Shown here: piece by piece, positions 11,068 to 21,667 of the stretch
Layout of the letters: the number at the start of each line of letters is the position of its first letter
Position numbering within the stretch: position 1 is the first letter of the stretch
Assembly (NCBI GenBank): GCA_030847615.1
Contig: JAUMIR010000005.1
Location: 58,121,001-58,185,000, forward strand
Source: Gambelia wislizenii
Lineage: Eukaryota; Chordata; Lepidosauria; Squamata; Crotaphytidae
Length of the DNA stretch: 64,000 bases
Reading direction: 5' to 3'
The notes under the pieces: model-generated
What the model saw: the letters and a program-made list of their open reading frames with translations, nothing else
The model's database searches: none
Told to the model about the DNA's origin: nothing
Program-made: the position numbers and the translations under genes

Positions 11068-11325
11068 ATGAAGGCCCATCTCTCCGCCGCCGCATCCCTC
11101 ACCGAGGGCCAGGGCATGCGCAGGGCAGTATGGGCTGCAGCGGCTGAGAGATGGCCCTCCGGGACTGACTGTCATGGAGGCTCATCTCTCTGCCCCCGCA
11201 GCTGGCGATCCAGGAAGGGGTGGGCGCAGGGTGGTACAGGCTGCAGCGGTGGGGAGATGGGCTTCTGGGACTGATAGTCACAGAGGCCCCTCTCTCTGCC
11301 ACCACAGCCAGTGATCCGGGAAGGA
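11068..11325 (+). repeat. GC-rich tandem repeat, about 106-bp units with palindromic core
   Basis: Units start GCGCAGGG at 11118 and 11224. Each continues with GGCTGCAGCGG, a GAGAT-GG-CT block, a GGGACTGA centre, the reverse of the GAGAT block (ATCTCTCTGCC), and GATCC-GGAAGG. A partial unit precedes at 11068-11117. The block before the centre and the block after it are imperfect inverted copies, as at 10861-10931. Confidence 0.6.
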
Positions 11326-12540
11326 AAGAGCACTGGGGTTTGGTCGGTAAAAACAATGGTGGATCCTGCTTTGCAAGGCATCCCTTGCAAGCACGCCCCC
11401 TCTGAGGTCTGACCAATCACAGCTCAGCTCTGCTGTGACCCCTGTTTTGGGAAGGTTGCAGGTAGATCACACAGCTAATAGTGCTCAGCTTTATGAAACA
11501 TTTTCAAAAGTCTGGAAAAATAGCGAAAGCTTATATCGTGCATCTCGTGGGTGTTTTGGCCCCACTCCTTTTGAATATGGCAACATTGGCCCGAAATGCA
11601 TGGGGACCATTAGGATTCTGGCCGAATTAGTTGAGGATTTGGTTTGATTTGATTTTTTTTTGCCATGTAAATGACCCTGTGGATGGATTACTTGTAGAAC
11701 TCAATCAGAGACATTATTTCCCACACCATGTGCTGTGCATAATGTGAATCACAGCTATATCAATTGCACACAGTTTGGGAATAGGTCATCTACAAGGAAT
11801 GCAGTTACCTGTAATAAGATTCCCCTCTTCTCCTTTTTCTTCTTCATCATGAGGGTATATCAAAGTTACATTTCAAAAGGAACATTAACAAGCAAGATGG
11901 AAGTGACTTTATTGCCATAAAGACCATTGTTTTGTAGTTTTGTATTACAGTACTTTTAGTGGGCATTTTTAGACTTTTTAAAAGATGTCAAGACAGGATT
12001 TTGTTTTCCATGTTTCATGCCATCCTCTTATAAATTCTAAGGCTTAAAAAAAGTAGGAAAAAAGTGCAACAAGTAACCCATTTAAGTTGGTTTTTAAACG
12101 TTGCAACAAGTATTGGCAATAAATTACTTTCCAAACACTATAAAGAAGACAGGAACAAATTACTTTAAAAAACTGTTTTTCAAGGACTGCATGTACACAA
12201 GGAAAATTCACATAAAGTCCCTCCTGGGCCTGACACAGGACAATCAGTCAGGCAGCCCTTCCCCAAACCAAGCCAAATATTTTAGCTCTGAACTACTGAT
12301 CATCAGCTGTGTGCAAAGATTTGGATGCTTTTATGATAGCCTCAGTAATTTGCCTGACTGCACCTAACACAAATTTCCCCTATCAAGTGCCTACCTGGCA
12401 GAGGGCACCAGGTTGCAGAAGGTTGACCAAGTAGAACAGGAGTTTGCCTGAAAATAAGAGTGTGATTGGCTCCTATAAGTACCGTAGTCAATCCACAACA
12501 AGCAGTCTAACCACACATATTTGTGTGAGGTGGAGATTGG
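11326..12540. other. non-coding stretch, unassigned
   Basis: AT content rises again after 11.43 kb. Short open frames show no family resemblance and no splice context. I see no RNA gene or transposon end. Confidence 0.4.
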
Positions 12541-12630
12541 TGTTATTGTGTGCCTTCAAATCATTTCTGACTTATGGAGACCTTAAGGTGACCCTATCAT
12601 GGGACTTTGTTTGGGAGGGAGAGTTGCCAA
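12541..12630 (-). mobile_element. partial tRNA-headed SINE with RTE-type tail
   Basis: On the plus strand it reads GTGTGCCTTCAAATCATTTC, then CTTATGGAGACC and ACCCTATCATGGG. This matches the tail end of the fuller copies at 57151-57388 and 23336-23522. The tRNA-like head is missing or unrecognisable. Confidence 0.6.
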
Positions 12631-12929
12631 AAGCCCTTCCTTTGGTTACACATTACTCCAGCCTGGGTATTAGGGGGTCCCTGGTTTAGCCACTAACCAT
12701 GTGGGTGGCCACATTAAGCCAAATTATTAAGTATTGCCAATTATTTGATATTCCAAGATAGGGGCTATCTGGGTAAGTAACAATGGAGAAAACAGTGATT
12801 TTAAATACAGTACTGTTTTTGAAGCCTCATAAATCCCTTCCAAGTACCGTACTTATTGTGAAATTATTCCTTTTATAGTTATCAGAAAAGGGCTTGGGAA
12901 CCCCTAGTTCTCAATAAGGTTTGACCATC

Positions 12930-13195
12930 CTTTCTCAGAAGCTCCAGCCAGCATAGCCAATGGCAAGTGATTATGGAAGTTGTGGCCCCAAAACATAAGG
13001 CCTAATATACGCCATCCCAGATTAGAATAATGTAAACTGTTTTTTTCACTTTGGGACACAGGTGGGCAGAGTGCCTCTTTCCAAGGGTTCCTGGGCCCTA
13101 ATTCCCAGTATGTCTCACCATTAGCTATGCTGCCTGGAGAAGCTGGGACTTACAGTCCCAAAACATCAGGGAGGTGCATTTTGTTCACCCTGGTT
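12930..13195. repeat. dispersed repeat with TTGTAGTCC-like blocks, likely DNA-transposon debris
   Basis: Blocks such as GCCAGCATAGCCAATGGCAAG, TATGGAAGTTGTGGCCCC and GGACTTACAGTCC are variants of a motif that recurs at about 27140-27260, 36300-36520 and 39000-39095. This pattern is common in reptile non-autonomous DNA transposons. I cannot fix the ends. Confidence 0.35.
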
Positions 13196-13627
13196 TTGTA
13201 TGATAGTCTGGGCCACATGGTGGACTTCACTAAAATCTAAAAAACTTACTCTAAAGGATGAATTATTCATGTCTGAGAGACAGGCTAATTATATGTTAAA
13301 GTGATCTGAGGCTTTTCTACACCAGTGACAAATCCCAAATCTGGCTCAATAATGCCGCACAACATGTGGCTTTTCCCCTGAATCTGGTGCAATAGTGACA
13401 CATGCTGCGTACCTTATTTGCACCAGACTCAGGAAATACCCCCTTAATCCAGGTTTTTAGAAAACTTGCAGTCTTCTCCAGAGTTTGCTGGACACTCTGG
13501 AGAAAACTGCCATGTGGACAATCCATCCACACTGGATTTGGGGAGGTGGGTGTAGGGAGGAGAGGAAGGACAAGCACTGCCTGAGGTGCCACCATTTTCC
13601 CCCTCCTCAGCACCCCTTCTCATTTCA

Positions 13628-14055
13628 AAATCAGAACCCCAGCAGCAGTCGCTCTCTCTAAGATCAGAACCCCTGGCGAGCCTCACCACTGCGAGGCTAG
13701 CCATCCATTCTGGCTTCAGAGAGGGCGACTACCACTGGGACTTTGATTTTTTTTCAGTGCACAATAGCTCAGGAAAATCAAAATGTCAGCAGCAGTCACC
13801 CTCTCTGAAGGCAGAACAGGTGCCTGTCCCACCATCGTGAGTCTAGCCACCTGTTTTGGCTTCAGAGAGGGTGATTACAGCTGGGGTTTTGATTTTCTGG
13901 TGCTCAATTGCCCGGGAAAAGTAAAGCACCAGTGGTCACCATCCTCTCTGAAGCCAGAATGGGCACCAGCCTCACCATCTTGAGTCTAACTGCCTGTTCT
14001 GGCTTTAGGCAGGGCAACTACTGCTGGGGCTTTGATTTTCCCAGAGCTCAGAGTC
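13628..14055. repeat. tandem array of about 140-bp units, each an imperfect palindrome
   Basis: Three units begin at about 13628, 13777 and 13916. Each has a CAGNAGTC-ACC-CTCTCTNAAG block, then CAGAAC, then a central GAG-CTAGCC block. Next comes the inverted arm CTGGCTTCAGAGAGGG-GACTA, and it closes with TGGGNNTTTGATTTT. The first and second halves of a unit are inverted copies of each other, so every unit can fold. The units differ at many sites, so the array is not recent. Confidence 0.65.
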
Positions 14056-14280
14056 TAGCATGAGAAATGGAAAAACCTAATGCACATTCAGCCTTTGGCA
14101 GGTATGGTGCTGAAATCCGGGCCAGAATAGTTCAAATTTCCTGCACCGTAGCTCCGTGCCAAAGTAGTCTGAATTTCATCTGGATTTTTATCCAACCCCC
14201 TGGTTAGTTAAGCCCTTATCCAGACCATGGAAACCACCATTCAGAACCTCAGTTCAAACTCCTATGAAGTGGGCAGATGA

Positions 14281-14464
14281 CATACCCTCCAACAGATGAA
14301 AACTGTGATGTGTGTCCAGATAAGACCAGAGTGTGGTCAAAAGGCTGTGGCCAGGCAACAAGAGGGAAAACTGGGACATTTGAAAAGCCTGTAAGAAAGT
14401 GGGACAGCGGAGAATTAAGCAGAATTGTCCCTGCCAAACCAGGACAGTTGGAGAGTGTGGTATG
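14281..14464 (+). repeat. CATACC-family foldback repeat, copy 2 (internally deleted)
   Basis: The left end CATACCCTCCAAC and right end GTTGGAGAGTGTGGTATG are near-inverted copies. The right half (CTGGGACATTTGAAAAG, GTGGGACAGCGG, TTGTCCCTGCCAAACCAGG) matches the copies at 1.9 kb and 37.3 kb. I see no clear target duplication. Confidence 0.5.
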
Positions 14465-14469
14465 TCCTT

Positions 14470-15687
14470 GAACCAGTCACACATTCAGTCTCTCTCCTGG
14501 GACTTGATGAATATCAAATGGAATAACCTTCATGTGCACCAACCTGAACTCCTTGGAGAAAATATGGATGTAAATAAATAGAGCCCCAGAGTCTGCCAAA
14601 TTTTTTATCTTCTCCATCTGCAGAGGCATCTGTAAGCTCCAATTTTCTGCACTCAACAGTTACCTTAACACATTCCAGAAAGACAATGTCTGGTTTCAGA
14701 GGCAAAGAACTTGTGGGGCAGTTTAGCTTTAGTCACAACTGGTTTTCTGTTTCTATTCTTGTTTATTCCACACATCCAACAGCATTACAACTCAAGCCTT
14801 GAGCTGCTTCTTTATAGCCTAGCCACTGCTTTAATCTTTTGTGTTAAAGATTAGAAGATGCTTCCAGCTGTTTCACCTAGAATCAACTTCAAAGCAACTC
14901 CATGTGAATTGTTGGTGCCATATAACTGTTCTGTTATCATTTGCTGAGCAAACCTTTACAGAGATATCCACAATGCATTTATTGACCACTACACATACTC
15001 TTAGCAGTGAGGGTTTGGGACAGACTGAAAAGAATTGTGTTGAAGGAGACCAACAAGAATGGAAGACAAAGGGCAGCTTTGGTTGCAAACTTGTGTACTT
15101 AACAAGCAGCAAGTGATGATGGTCTGGGTTGGCTGTTCATCCAGCTGAGATTTTAGTTGTGCTGTTCTTTCCCAACAGGCAAATGGTTTTATCTCTGAAA
15201 AGAAGAAAAAAGTGTATAATTAGGATGGAGATGAGTTTGTTTGTTTTTTTTTTAATCAAAGGTGGCAGGTTACATTTTTTATTGCACAGGTTAGCATTCT
15301 CACATCTTTTTGCAAATATGTATTTTAACTGTTTGTGTTCATTAGGTTACTAAATTAAATAATAAATGGATATATGTATGGTTGCCGCGAAAACAGTAAG
15401 AATGAAGCAGCAGCAATGCAGAAGAAACAAAAGGTCAAACAATGAAATGAAGCTTCACAAGTGACAAATAGTATTGATTCTCTTTCATTGCTAAGATACT
15501 CATTAATTAATTCATACAAGAAGTTGATAACTCAGTTCTCTTCCATACAAAAATTATCAAAGCATAAGGAAGATATTTTAAAAAATAAAATAAAATACCA
15601 TATAAAAAATTGAAATCAGTATAACCAAGGGCAAGAATAGCAGCCCAAGGGGCTAGCGATAACCCCAGAACAAAAGACTAGTCACAT
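14470..15687. other. non-coding stretch, unassigned
   Basis: AT-rich, with only short reading frames and no recognisable domain, RNA or repeat terminus. Confidence 0.4.
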
Positions 15688-15824
15688 CAGCCTTTCCCAA
15701 TTGTGTGTCCTCCAGATTTCTTGGACTTCAACCTCTGTCCTTCCCAGACAGGAATGAATAGCCAGGCAGGCTGATAGCAATTGTAATGTAGAAGATATGG
15801 ACAGTGTCAGGTTGGGAAAGGCTG
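15688..15824. mobile_element. short hAT-like MITE, 137 bp
   Basis: The termini are inverted: CAGCCTTTCCCAA on the left and TTGGGAAAGGCTG on the right. Flanks (AGTCACAT and GTCTATGT) are not a clean 8-bp duplication. The hAT assignment rests on the CAG start and TIR alone. Confidence 0.6.
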
Positions 15825-16845
15825 GTCTATGTGAAGAAAACAATCTTAACATTTAACACATATCTCAAGGGTGAAGACTCCTGGATCTGTTGCAGTGCAA
15901 TGGGAAACTGCTTCCAATGCTTATGATTTGTAATCACAGCTGAATAATGGTGGCTGTCAAACAAAACAAAACTCCATACCTGACCCAAAAGAGATTGTAA
16001 GGAGAAAGAGAAAATAGTTTGATTAAGTTTCCTGGATCCAGACTATGAAGGGCAAACACTAGCACCTTGAATGTAATTCGGGGGTGGGGGAATCCAACCA
16101 GTGGAGTTTATAGAACAGGACAGGAAACCTATTTCAGTGCAATGGTCAAATTGGTTCCAAGCAAGCATGTTGATAGCCACACTCCAAAGTCAACACAGCT
16201 ATCTGCTGCTGGAAGGCAGTGCCTCTTTGACTGTCCAGATACCATTCCTATCACATATAGGATGGATGCATATTCTTTGTGTGTCTTACCAGAAATTAAT
16301 CAGGCTAACACATGTTGAGAGCAGCTTCGGAACAACCTTCAAGAGGAGTTCCACATTTCTGTAATGCAGCATAACCCATAATGAGTTAATGGTGGGAAGA
16401 AGCACTTATAGCAGAACTGCAAGATTTGTGACACATCATGGGTGCAATCCAACATCCCCTCAGTTGACCATAAATATCCTCATGCAGAGATACACTACTC
16501 TAGCACTACACAACCCCTATACAGAATAATAACATTGTACAACATATGCCAATGACTAGGCGCTGTTGTGCAATGTGAAACCACAATGCACAACAGCAAC
16601 TTGTAATATACAATCACAACAATGTGCAACTGCAATGCATAGTCGCAATGCATAACACAGTGGTATGCATAATCCTGCTTTTGCCACTGTCAGCAGAATA
16701 TGTCTGTTGCATCATGGTTAATAATTTACCCTGCATGTGCAATGTCACCATGTTGAATGTAGCCTACAAAGCATGTATCTTACTGTGCCTGGTACTTGAC
16801 ATCCAGCCCTCCAATTATAAGCATTGTGGACTGCCATACCTCTCA
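15825..16845. other. non-coding stretch, unassigned
   Basis: A run of CAATGCACAACAGC-like words at 16560-16670 looks like a degenerate low-complexity expansion. I see no gene. Confidence 0.35.
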
Positions 16846-17508
16846 AACAAATACCTGAGGCGAAGCACAAAAATCAGTGTGTATAGAGCCATTGTACTGT
16901 CTATTCTCCTTTATGGGTCTGAAACATGGGTCACCTATCGCCAACACTTATGACTCCTCGGACGCTTTCATCAGCGCTGTATACGCACAATCCTAAATAT
17001 ACACTGGAATGACTGTGTGACGAATGTTGCTGTCCTTGAGCAAGCAGGGATCAGTAGCATTGAGGCTATGATATTGAGAACACAGCTGCGCTGGGCAGGG
17101 CACGTTTCTAGGATGGAGGACCATCACCTCCCAAAAATACTACTCTACGGTGAACTTGGCATGGGTCAGCATAAGAGGGGCACTCCAAAAAAGTGATACA
17201 AGGACTCCCTGAAACAACATCTCAGGCTCGGCCAAATTGATCACCAACAATGGTCCGCCCTGGCCTCGCATCGGGAGGCATGGAGACGCACTATCTGCAA
17301 TGCTGCAGCCTTATTTGAGAACTCACGCTGAACAAGTCTTGAAGAGAAATGACAACGCAGAAAGAATCACAACTCAGAAACATCACCAAAGGAGACCTTC
17401 TGCTGTGCTTTCTGCAACTGGACTTGTTTATCTCGGATTGGCCTTTTTAGTAATCCGTGCAGAAAGCACGGGATGTGTCCTTTCTGAATCTTGGTTTGCA
17501 AAGAAAAG
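16846..17508 (+). mobile_element. 5'-truncated copy of the RTE-type LINE (3' 660 bp)
   Basis: The translated segment matches the C-terminal third of the 5-kb element: STKISVYRAIVLSILLYGSE, RTILNIHW, LRWAGHVSRMED and SLKQHLRLGQIDHQQWSALA. Stops interrupt it near 16950 and at 17194. It ends in GCCAGAGAGAG, the same point where the full-length copy ends, then runs into an AG microsatellite. 5' truncation is the usual result of incomplete target-primed reverse transcription. Confidence 0.85.

Positions 17509-17542
<34 letters not shown>
17509..17542. repeat. (AG)n tract at LINE 3' terminus
   Basis: About 16 AG units continue directly from the terminal GCCAGAGAG of the RTE fragment. It is best read as an extended version of the element's own repeat tail. 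Confidence 0.9.
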
Positions 17543-17547
<5 letters not shown>

Positions 17548-17695
17548 CCATAAGTAACTGGAGGACTGTTTTTCATTTGGTGGATCACAAGTTGCACAGT
17601 CTTAATTTACATTGTGGCTAGAATCCCTGTGAGTTAGTCTGCCTGGATTAGACCCACTGAATCAGTTGCTGAATGGTAAGTTGACACATAGATTC

Positions 17696-18345
17696 ATTGT
17701 TGTTAACTGCCCTTGAATTGACTTTGACTCATGACAACCCTGTGAATGAGACACCTCCAAGTCTACTCAGGTCCTATAGACCCAGGGCCGTGGCCTCCTT
17801 GATTGAGTCTATCCATCTGGTATGCGACCTTCCTCTCTTTCTACTACTCTCTGCCTTCCGTAGCATTATTTTCTTTTCTAATGAGTCATGCCTTCTCATG
17901 ATATGCCCAGAGTATGACAGTCTCAGTTTAGTCATCTTGGCTTCCACAGAGAGCTCAGGCTTGATTTGTTCAGAACCCATTTATTGGTGTTTTGGTAGTC
18001 CATGGTATCCCTAGCATTCTTCAGCACTACTCTCAAATGTGTTGATTTCTATCGGCTTTCTTCAGTGTCCAGCTCTCACATCCATACATGGTGATGCGAA
18101 ATACAATAGCTTAGACAATCCCTGATGCACTCCATTATCCAGCATATATTTACAATGTGATCCCTAGTGCCTCTTCCCTTCCTTGAACCCGGCTTGCATC
18201 TCTGAAATTTTTCGTTCCACATATAGAAGGAGTCTTTGCTGCAAAATTTTAAGCTTGACTTTGCTTGCATGAGAAATTAATGCAATAGTCCTGTAGTTGC
18301 TGCAATCTTTTGTGTCTTCTTTTGTGGGGATGGGAAAGTAAACCC
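17696..18345 (-). mobile_element. BovB LINE fragment with internal deletion
   Basis: The minus strand reads BovB/RTE ORF2 C-terminus: GSEQIKPELSVEAKMTKLRL, SGHIMRRHDSLEKK and RWIDSIKEAT (17774-17980). At 18076-18345 it carries finger-domain sequence GRGTRDHIVNICWIMECIRD joined directly to the thumb segment before CESW. The palm with its catalytic Asp residues is therefore missing. The 3' end lies at the GTTGTTAACTGCC side near 17700. Confidence 0.85.
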
Positions 18346-18635
18346 ATGGGCAAATCTAACTAATTCAATAGCTCTGCTCTAGGCAGGACAAATAACAGGA
18401 TTTAGGCCTGTATAGTCAGATAGGATGTCTGTATCCTTTATGCTGTCTGTCACAGTGAAGAAGAGCCCTTAAATTCTGAGTGCATCCATGTGAAATGTTA
18501 TGCTGCATTTTTTAAAGTAACAGTTTTAAATATTTGTTTACATTTGGAACATTAATAGCGGTTAACATATGGGTCATCTAAATGTTGAAAATACTCCTTG
18601 TGGAATTCAAGGAGAAGAGATCATGTCTTAATGGG
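18346..18635. other. short unassigned interval
   Basis: AT-rich spacer between BovB and CR1 copies with nothing recognisable. Confidence 0.4.
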
Positions 18636-19363
18636 ATCATAGAATCATAGAGCTGTAGAGTTGGAAGAGACCACAAGAGCCATCCAGTCCAACCCCCTGC
18701 CATGCAGGAAATCATGATCAAAGCATCCCTGACAGATGGCCATCCAGCCTCTGTTTAAAGACCTCCAAGGAAGAAGACCCCACCACGCTCCGAGAGAGTG
18801 TGTTCCATTGCCAAACAGCTCTTACTGTCAAAAAGTTCCTCCTAATGTTGAGGTGGAATCTCCGTTCCTAGAGCTTGCATCCATTGTTCTGTGTTCTAGT
18901 GTCTGGAGCAGCAGAAAACAAGCCTGCTCCATCCTCAATGTGACACCCCTTCAAATACTTAAACAGGGCTATCATATCGCCCCTTAACTGTCTTTTTTCC
19001 AGGCTAAACATACCCAGCTCCCTAAGTCTCTCCTCATAAGGCATCGTTTCCAGACCTTTCACCATTTTAGTTGCCCTCCTCTGGACATGCTCCAATTTGT
19101 CAATATCCTTTTTGAATTGTGGTGCCCAGAACTTATCACAGTATTCTAGGTGAGGCCTGACCAAGGGAGAATAGAGTGGCACTATTACTTCCCTTGATCT
19201 AGACACTATAGTTCTATTGATGCAGTCCAAAATCGCATTGGCCTTTTTAGCTGCTGCATCACACTTTTGACTCATGTTCAACTTGTGGTCTACTAGGACT
19301 CCTAGATCCCTTTTGCACGTAGTCATGTTCAGCCAGGTCTCCCCCATCCTATATCTATGCATT
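18636..19363 (-). mobile_element. CR1 LINE 3' fragment
   Basis: Read on the minus strand it ends with the CR1 3' motif (CTCTACAGCTCTATGATTC). Its ORF2 C-terminus has [54 protein letters not shown] and [20 protein letters not shown]. Homology stops abruptly at about 19363, the 5' truncation point. The frame is open across most of 18868-19363, so decay is moderate. Confidence 0.9.
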
Positions 19364-19933
19364 TCCTGTAGTGTTACACTTGATCCTGAAGGAGGGGGCC
19401 CCAAAACTGCTGAAACTCTGGAGGAAAAGCCTTTGCACTTTCCCCCAGAGTTTTTCAAAAACAGTGTGGTGAATGTGTCTTCCCCCTCGTTAGGAGAGTG
19501 ATTTGATACGAATCACTGTCTGGTAGTACAGGAAGCACAGACCTGATTGGCTGTACAAGTATGTGTGTGTGGGGCTTGCTAACAAGGCAAGTGCCTGGAG
19601 CCACCATTATTTTCGCTTTAGCGACCGATCGCTAAAGTGATAAAATGGATGTTTCTAGTTTGTTTTGTTGCCCTCTTAAATTGAAAAATTGCTCTATGGC
19701 TGTTGTGCACCTTAGACCTTTTTTAAAAAAAGTTTGGCAGTGGCTAGTACTAAGGTGAGTAAATCACTCATGATGATCATCTTGGATGCAAAGATTATGG
19801 GGGCTTCTGCAGGCAAAAACACCATTAAGATAAGTCACAGCTGCTACGAGTTAAACTTCAGGGCACTTCTTTTTGGGGGGCTTGTATACACAAGCCCACA
19901 GTAGCCAGCAATGACAGAGTCACATGGCAACTA
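19364..19933. other. unassigned interval
   Basis: I recognise no coding or RNA gene. A palindromic GCGACCGATCGCT lies at 19621-19633. Confidence 0.4.
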
Positions 19934-20154
19934 CAGTTGTCCCTTCATATTCACTGGGGTTTGGTTCCAGGACTGTAGATACCAAAATCCATGAATATTC
20001 ATGTTCCACTATATGTAATGGCATAGCAAAATGGTGTCCCTTATATAAGATAGCAAAATCAAGGTTTGCTTTTTGGATTTTTTTAAAGAATATTTTCAAG
20101 CTGTGAATACTTAAATCTGTGGATACCAAATCCATGGATACGGAGGGACAACTG
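19934..20154. mobile_element. Tigger/MER2-like MITE, 221 bp, copy 1
   Basis: Perfect 11-bp terminal inverted repeats CAGTTGTCCCT and AGGGACAACTG are flanked by TA on both sides. Interior words (TTTGGTTCCAGGAC, ATACCAAAATCC, TGGTGTCCCTTATATAA, CCATGGATACGGAGGG) match the MER2-type non-autonomous Tigger elements described in vertebrates. TA duplication is the Tc1/mariner hallmark. Confidence 0.85.
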
Positions 20155-20306
20155 TAGTTCATTGTATAATCAGACATCTATTTCACTGCTGTTATAACAG
20201 AAATGTTACAGAAGTGTGTTATGTAACACAGACATTGAAAATAGTGTGGAGTTGTTTGTAGTGCACTCTAGATTAGTTTCACTCTCAGCAGATTCGTTAG
20301 AACTAG

Positions 20307-20800
20307 CTGTACCTGGCGTAACATACACCATTAAAAAACTCCCCCCAAAATGCCTGGTAGACCTCATGACAACCCTGTAAGTAGGACAGTGGATTTTTAA
20401 ATCTCTCCTCCCCCTTCTCAGCATTCCATACTTTCCCAGAATCACTGAGGGTGACTCCCTCTGTTGCCCTGCCGCCACCGCCACTGCCACCAGTTGACTG
20501 CCTGGGTCCCATCACAGTGGCAGCAGTGGCATCCTACCACCATCGCCACCAGTTGACTGTCTGGGTCCCGTTGCAGTGGCAACAGTGGCGTTCTACCACC
20601 ATTGCCACCAGTTGATTGTCTGGGTCCCAATCTGGGCCACAGACTCAGTGTCAGGAGTGGATTGTAAGGTGGAGAGGGAGTTTGCATGTGAGTGGTGATT
20701 GGTTGGGTGTGCTTCCCGAACAGCCAATCAGCACACTGGGAAAGGCAACATACCCAAGAGAATTATATATAGATAGATATTTGTATGCTATGTTTCATAA
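20307..20800. repeat. unclassified dispersed repeat with GATA-rich end, copy 1
   Basis: It aligns from ACTAGCTG through AAAAAACTCCCC, GGTAGACCTCA, GAGGGTGACTC, CAGTTGACTGCCTGG, GGTGATTGGTTGGGTG and CAGCCAATCAGCACAC to CCCAAGAGAATTA. The other copy is 53629-54114. Both then run into TATAGATA or GATA repeats. This copy contains three tandem units of about 59 bp (20466-20632). No terminal inverted repeat, poly(A) or protein motif is visible. Confidence 0.6.
20466..20632. repeat. three tandem units of about 59 bp inside the GATA-ended repeat
   Basis: Each unit reads like CCACCNNNGCCACCAGTTGA, then CTGGGTCCC, then GCAGTGGCANCAGTGGC. The second copy of the family has only about one and a half units, so unit number varies between copies. 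Confidence 0.65.
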
Positions 20801-20822
20801 CACTGGGTTAGAGTCAGACTAA

Positions 20823-21044
20823 GGCTGCTGACACACTGCAGAAATAATGCAGTTTGACAACCCTTTAATTGCCATGGATCAATGCTATAGAATTCTGGGG
20901 CATGTAATTCTGTGATATATTTAGCCTTCCCTGTCAGAGAGCTCTGGTGCCAACACAAACTACAAATCCCAGGATTCCATAGGATGGGGCCATGATAGTT
21001 AAAGCAGTGTCAAGCTGTATTATTTCTGCAGTGTGTCAGCAGCC
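20823..21044. mobile_element. palindromic MITE, 222 bp (TAA-target family), copy 1
   Basis: Long inverted ends: GGCTGCTGACACACTGCAG on the left and CTGCAGTGTGTCAGCAGCC on the right. The interior is also symmetrical (CAATGCTATAGAATTCTGGG against CCCAGGATTCCATAGGATGG). Flanks are TAA and TTA. The same family occurs at 32002-32202 and 39695-39906. A PIF/Harbinger origin is suggested by the 3-bp TWA target, seen cleanly at 39.7 kb. Confidence 0.75.
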
Positions 21045-21628
21045 TTAATCATGCTTATGTAGAGTTGATCCACTGGAGTCAATGGGACAAGTAGGTAATT
21101 ATTTAACATTCTGATTCAGGGTTTTAAACCCACAACCACTCAAAATGAAATATAATGTGGGATAATGGAGGGTGGAGGTAGAGGCAAAGGAATGGCAACT
21201 GAAGAAATATTTGAACCTACGAAGGAAACATGATTGCAAAAGTCATGCTAAGAATCAAAATAGCTCCATTTTCATAAGTTTGTTTTATAGCTGTGTAGTT
21301 TGAAAGTGTTAAGTTCTACTGTCTTGTCACCCTAATACAAGGGTCTCCCCCACTCCACACCCTTCTTCTTTCCAAAAGTTTTTATCAATGTGCATTAAAA
21401 AAAAGTATTTAGAGCAATAAAACAAAATTCTTAGAAAGAAGGAGATGCTTTTGTTTTTAAGATTTCATCTCCCCCTGTGATGCATTCCTGGCAACTGAAC
21501 ATGGCCTTTTCTTTGTCCTACTTCAGCTAGGGTACATGTAGGTGAGGGATCTCACAAACATAGAAGCATAGCAACTGTGAGCTTGTGTAATGAGGGATAA
21601 GGATGTTTTTACCTGAAAAATGTTACCC

Positions 21629-21667
<39 letters not shown>

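Noticed and set aside
11068..14055. CRISPR array
   Set aside because: Repeats are long, diverged and contiguous with no regular unique spacers, and the window is vertebrate.
15688..15832. 8-bp target duplication for the 137-bp hAT-like MITE
   Set aside because: AGTCACAT and GTCTATGT do not match well enough to count.
17237..17557. Frame ending in alternating Arg-Glu
   Set aside because: It is LINE sequence in a secondary frame running into the AG microsatellite.
18868..19458. 196-codon frame as a host protein
   Set aside because: It is the CR1 ORF2 C-terminus; residues past about 19363 are unrelated flanking DNA.
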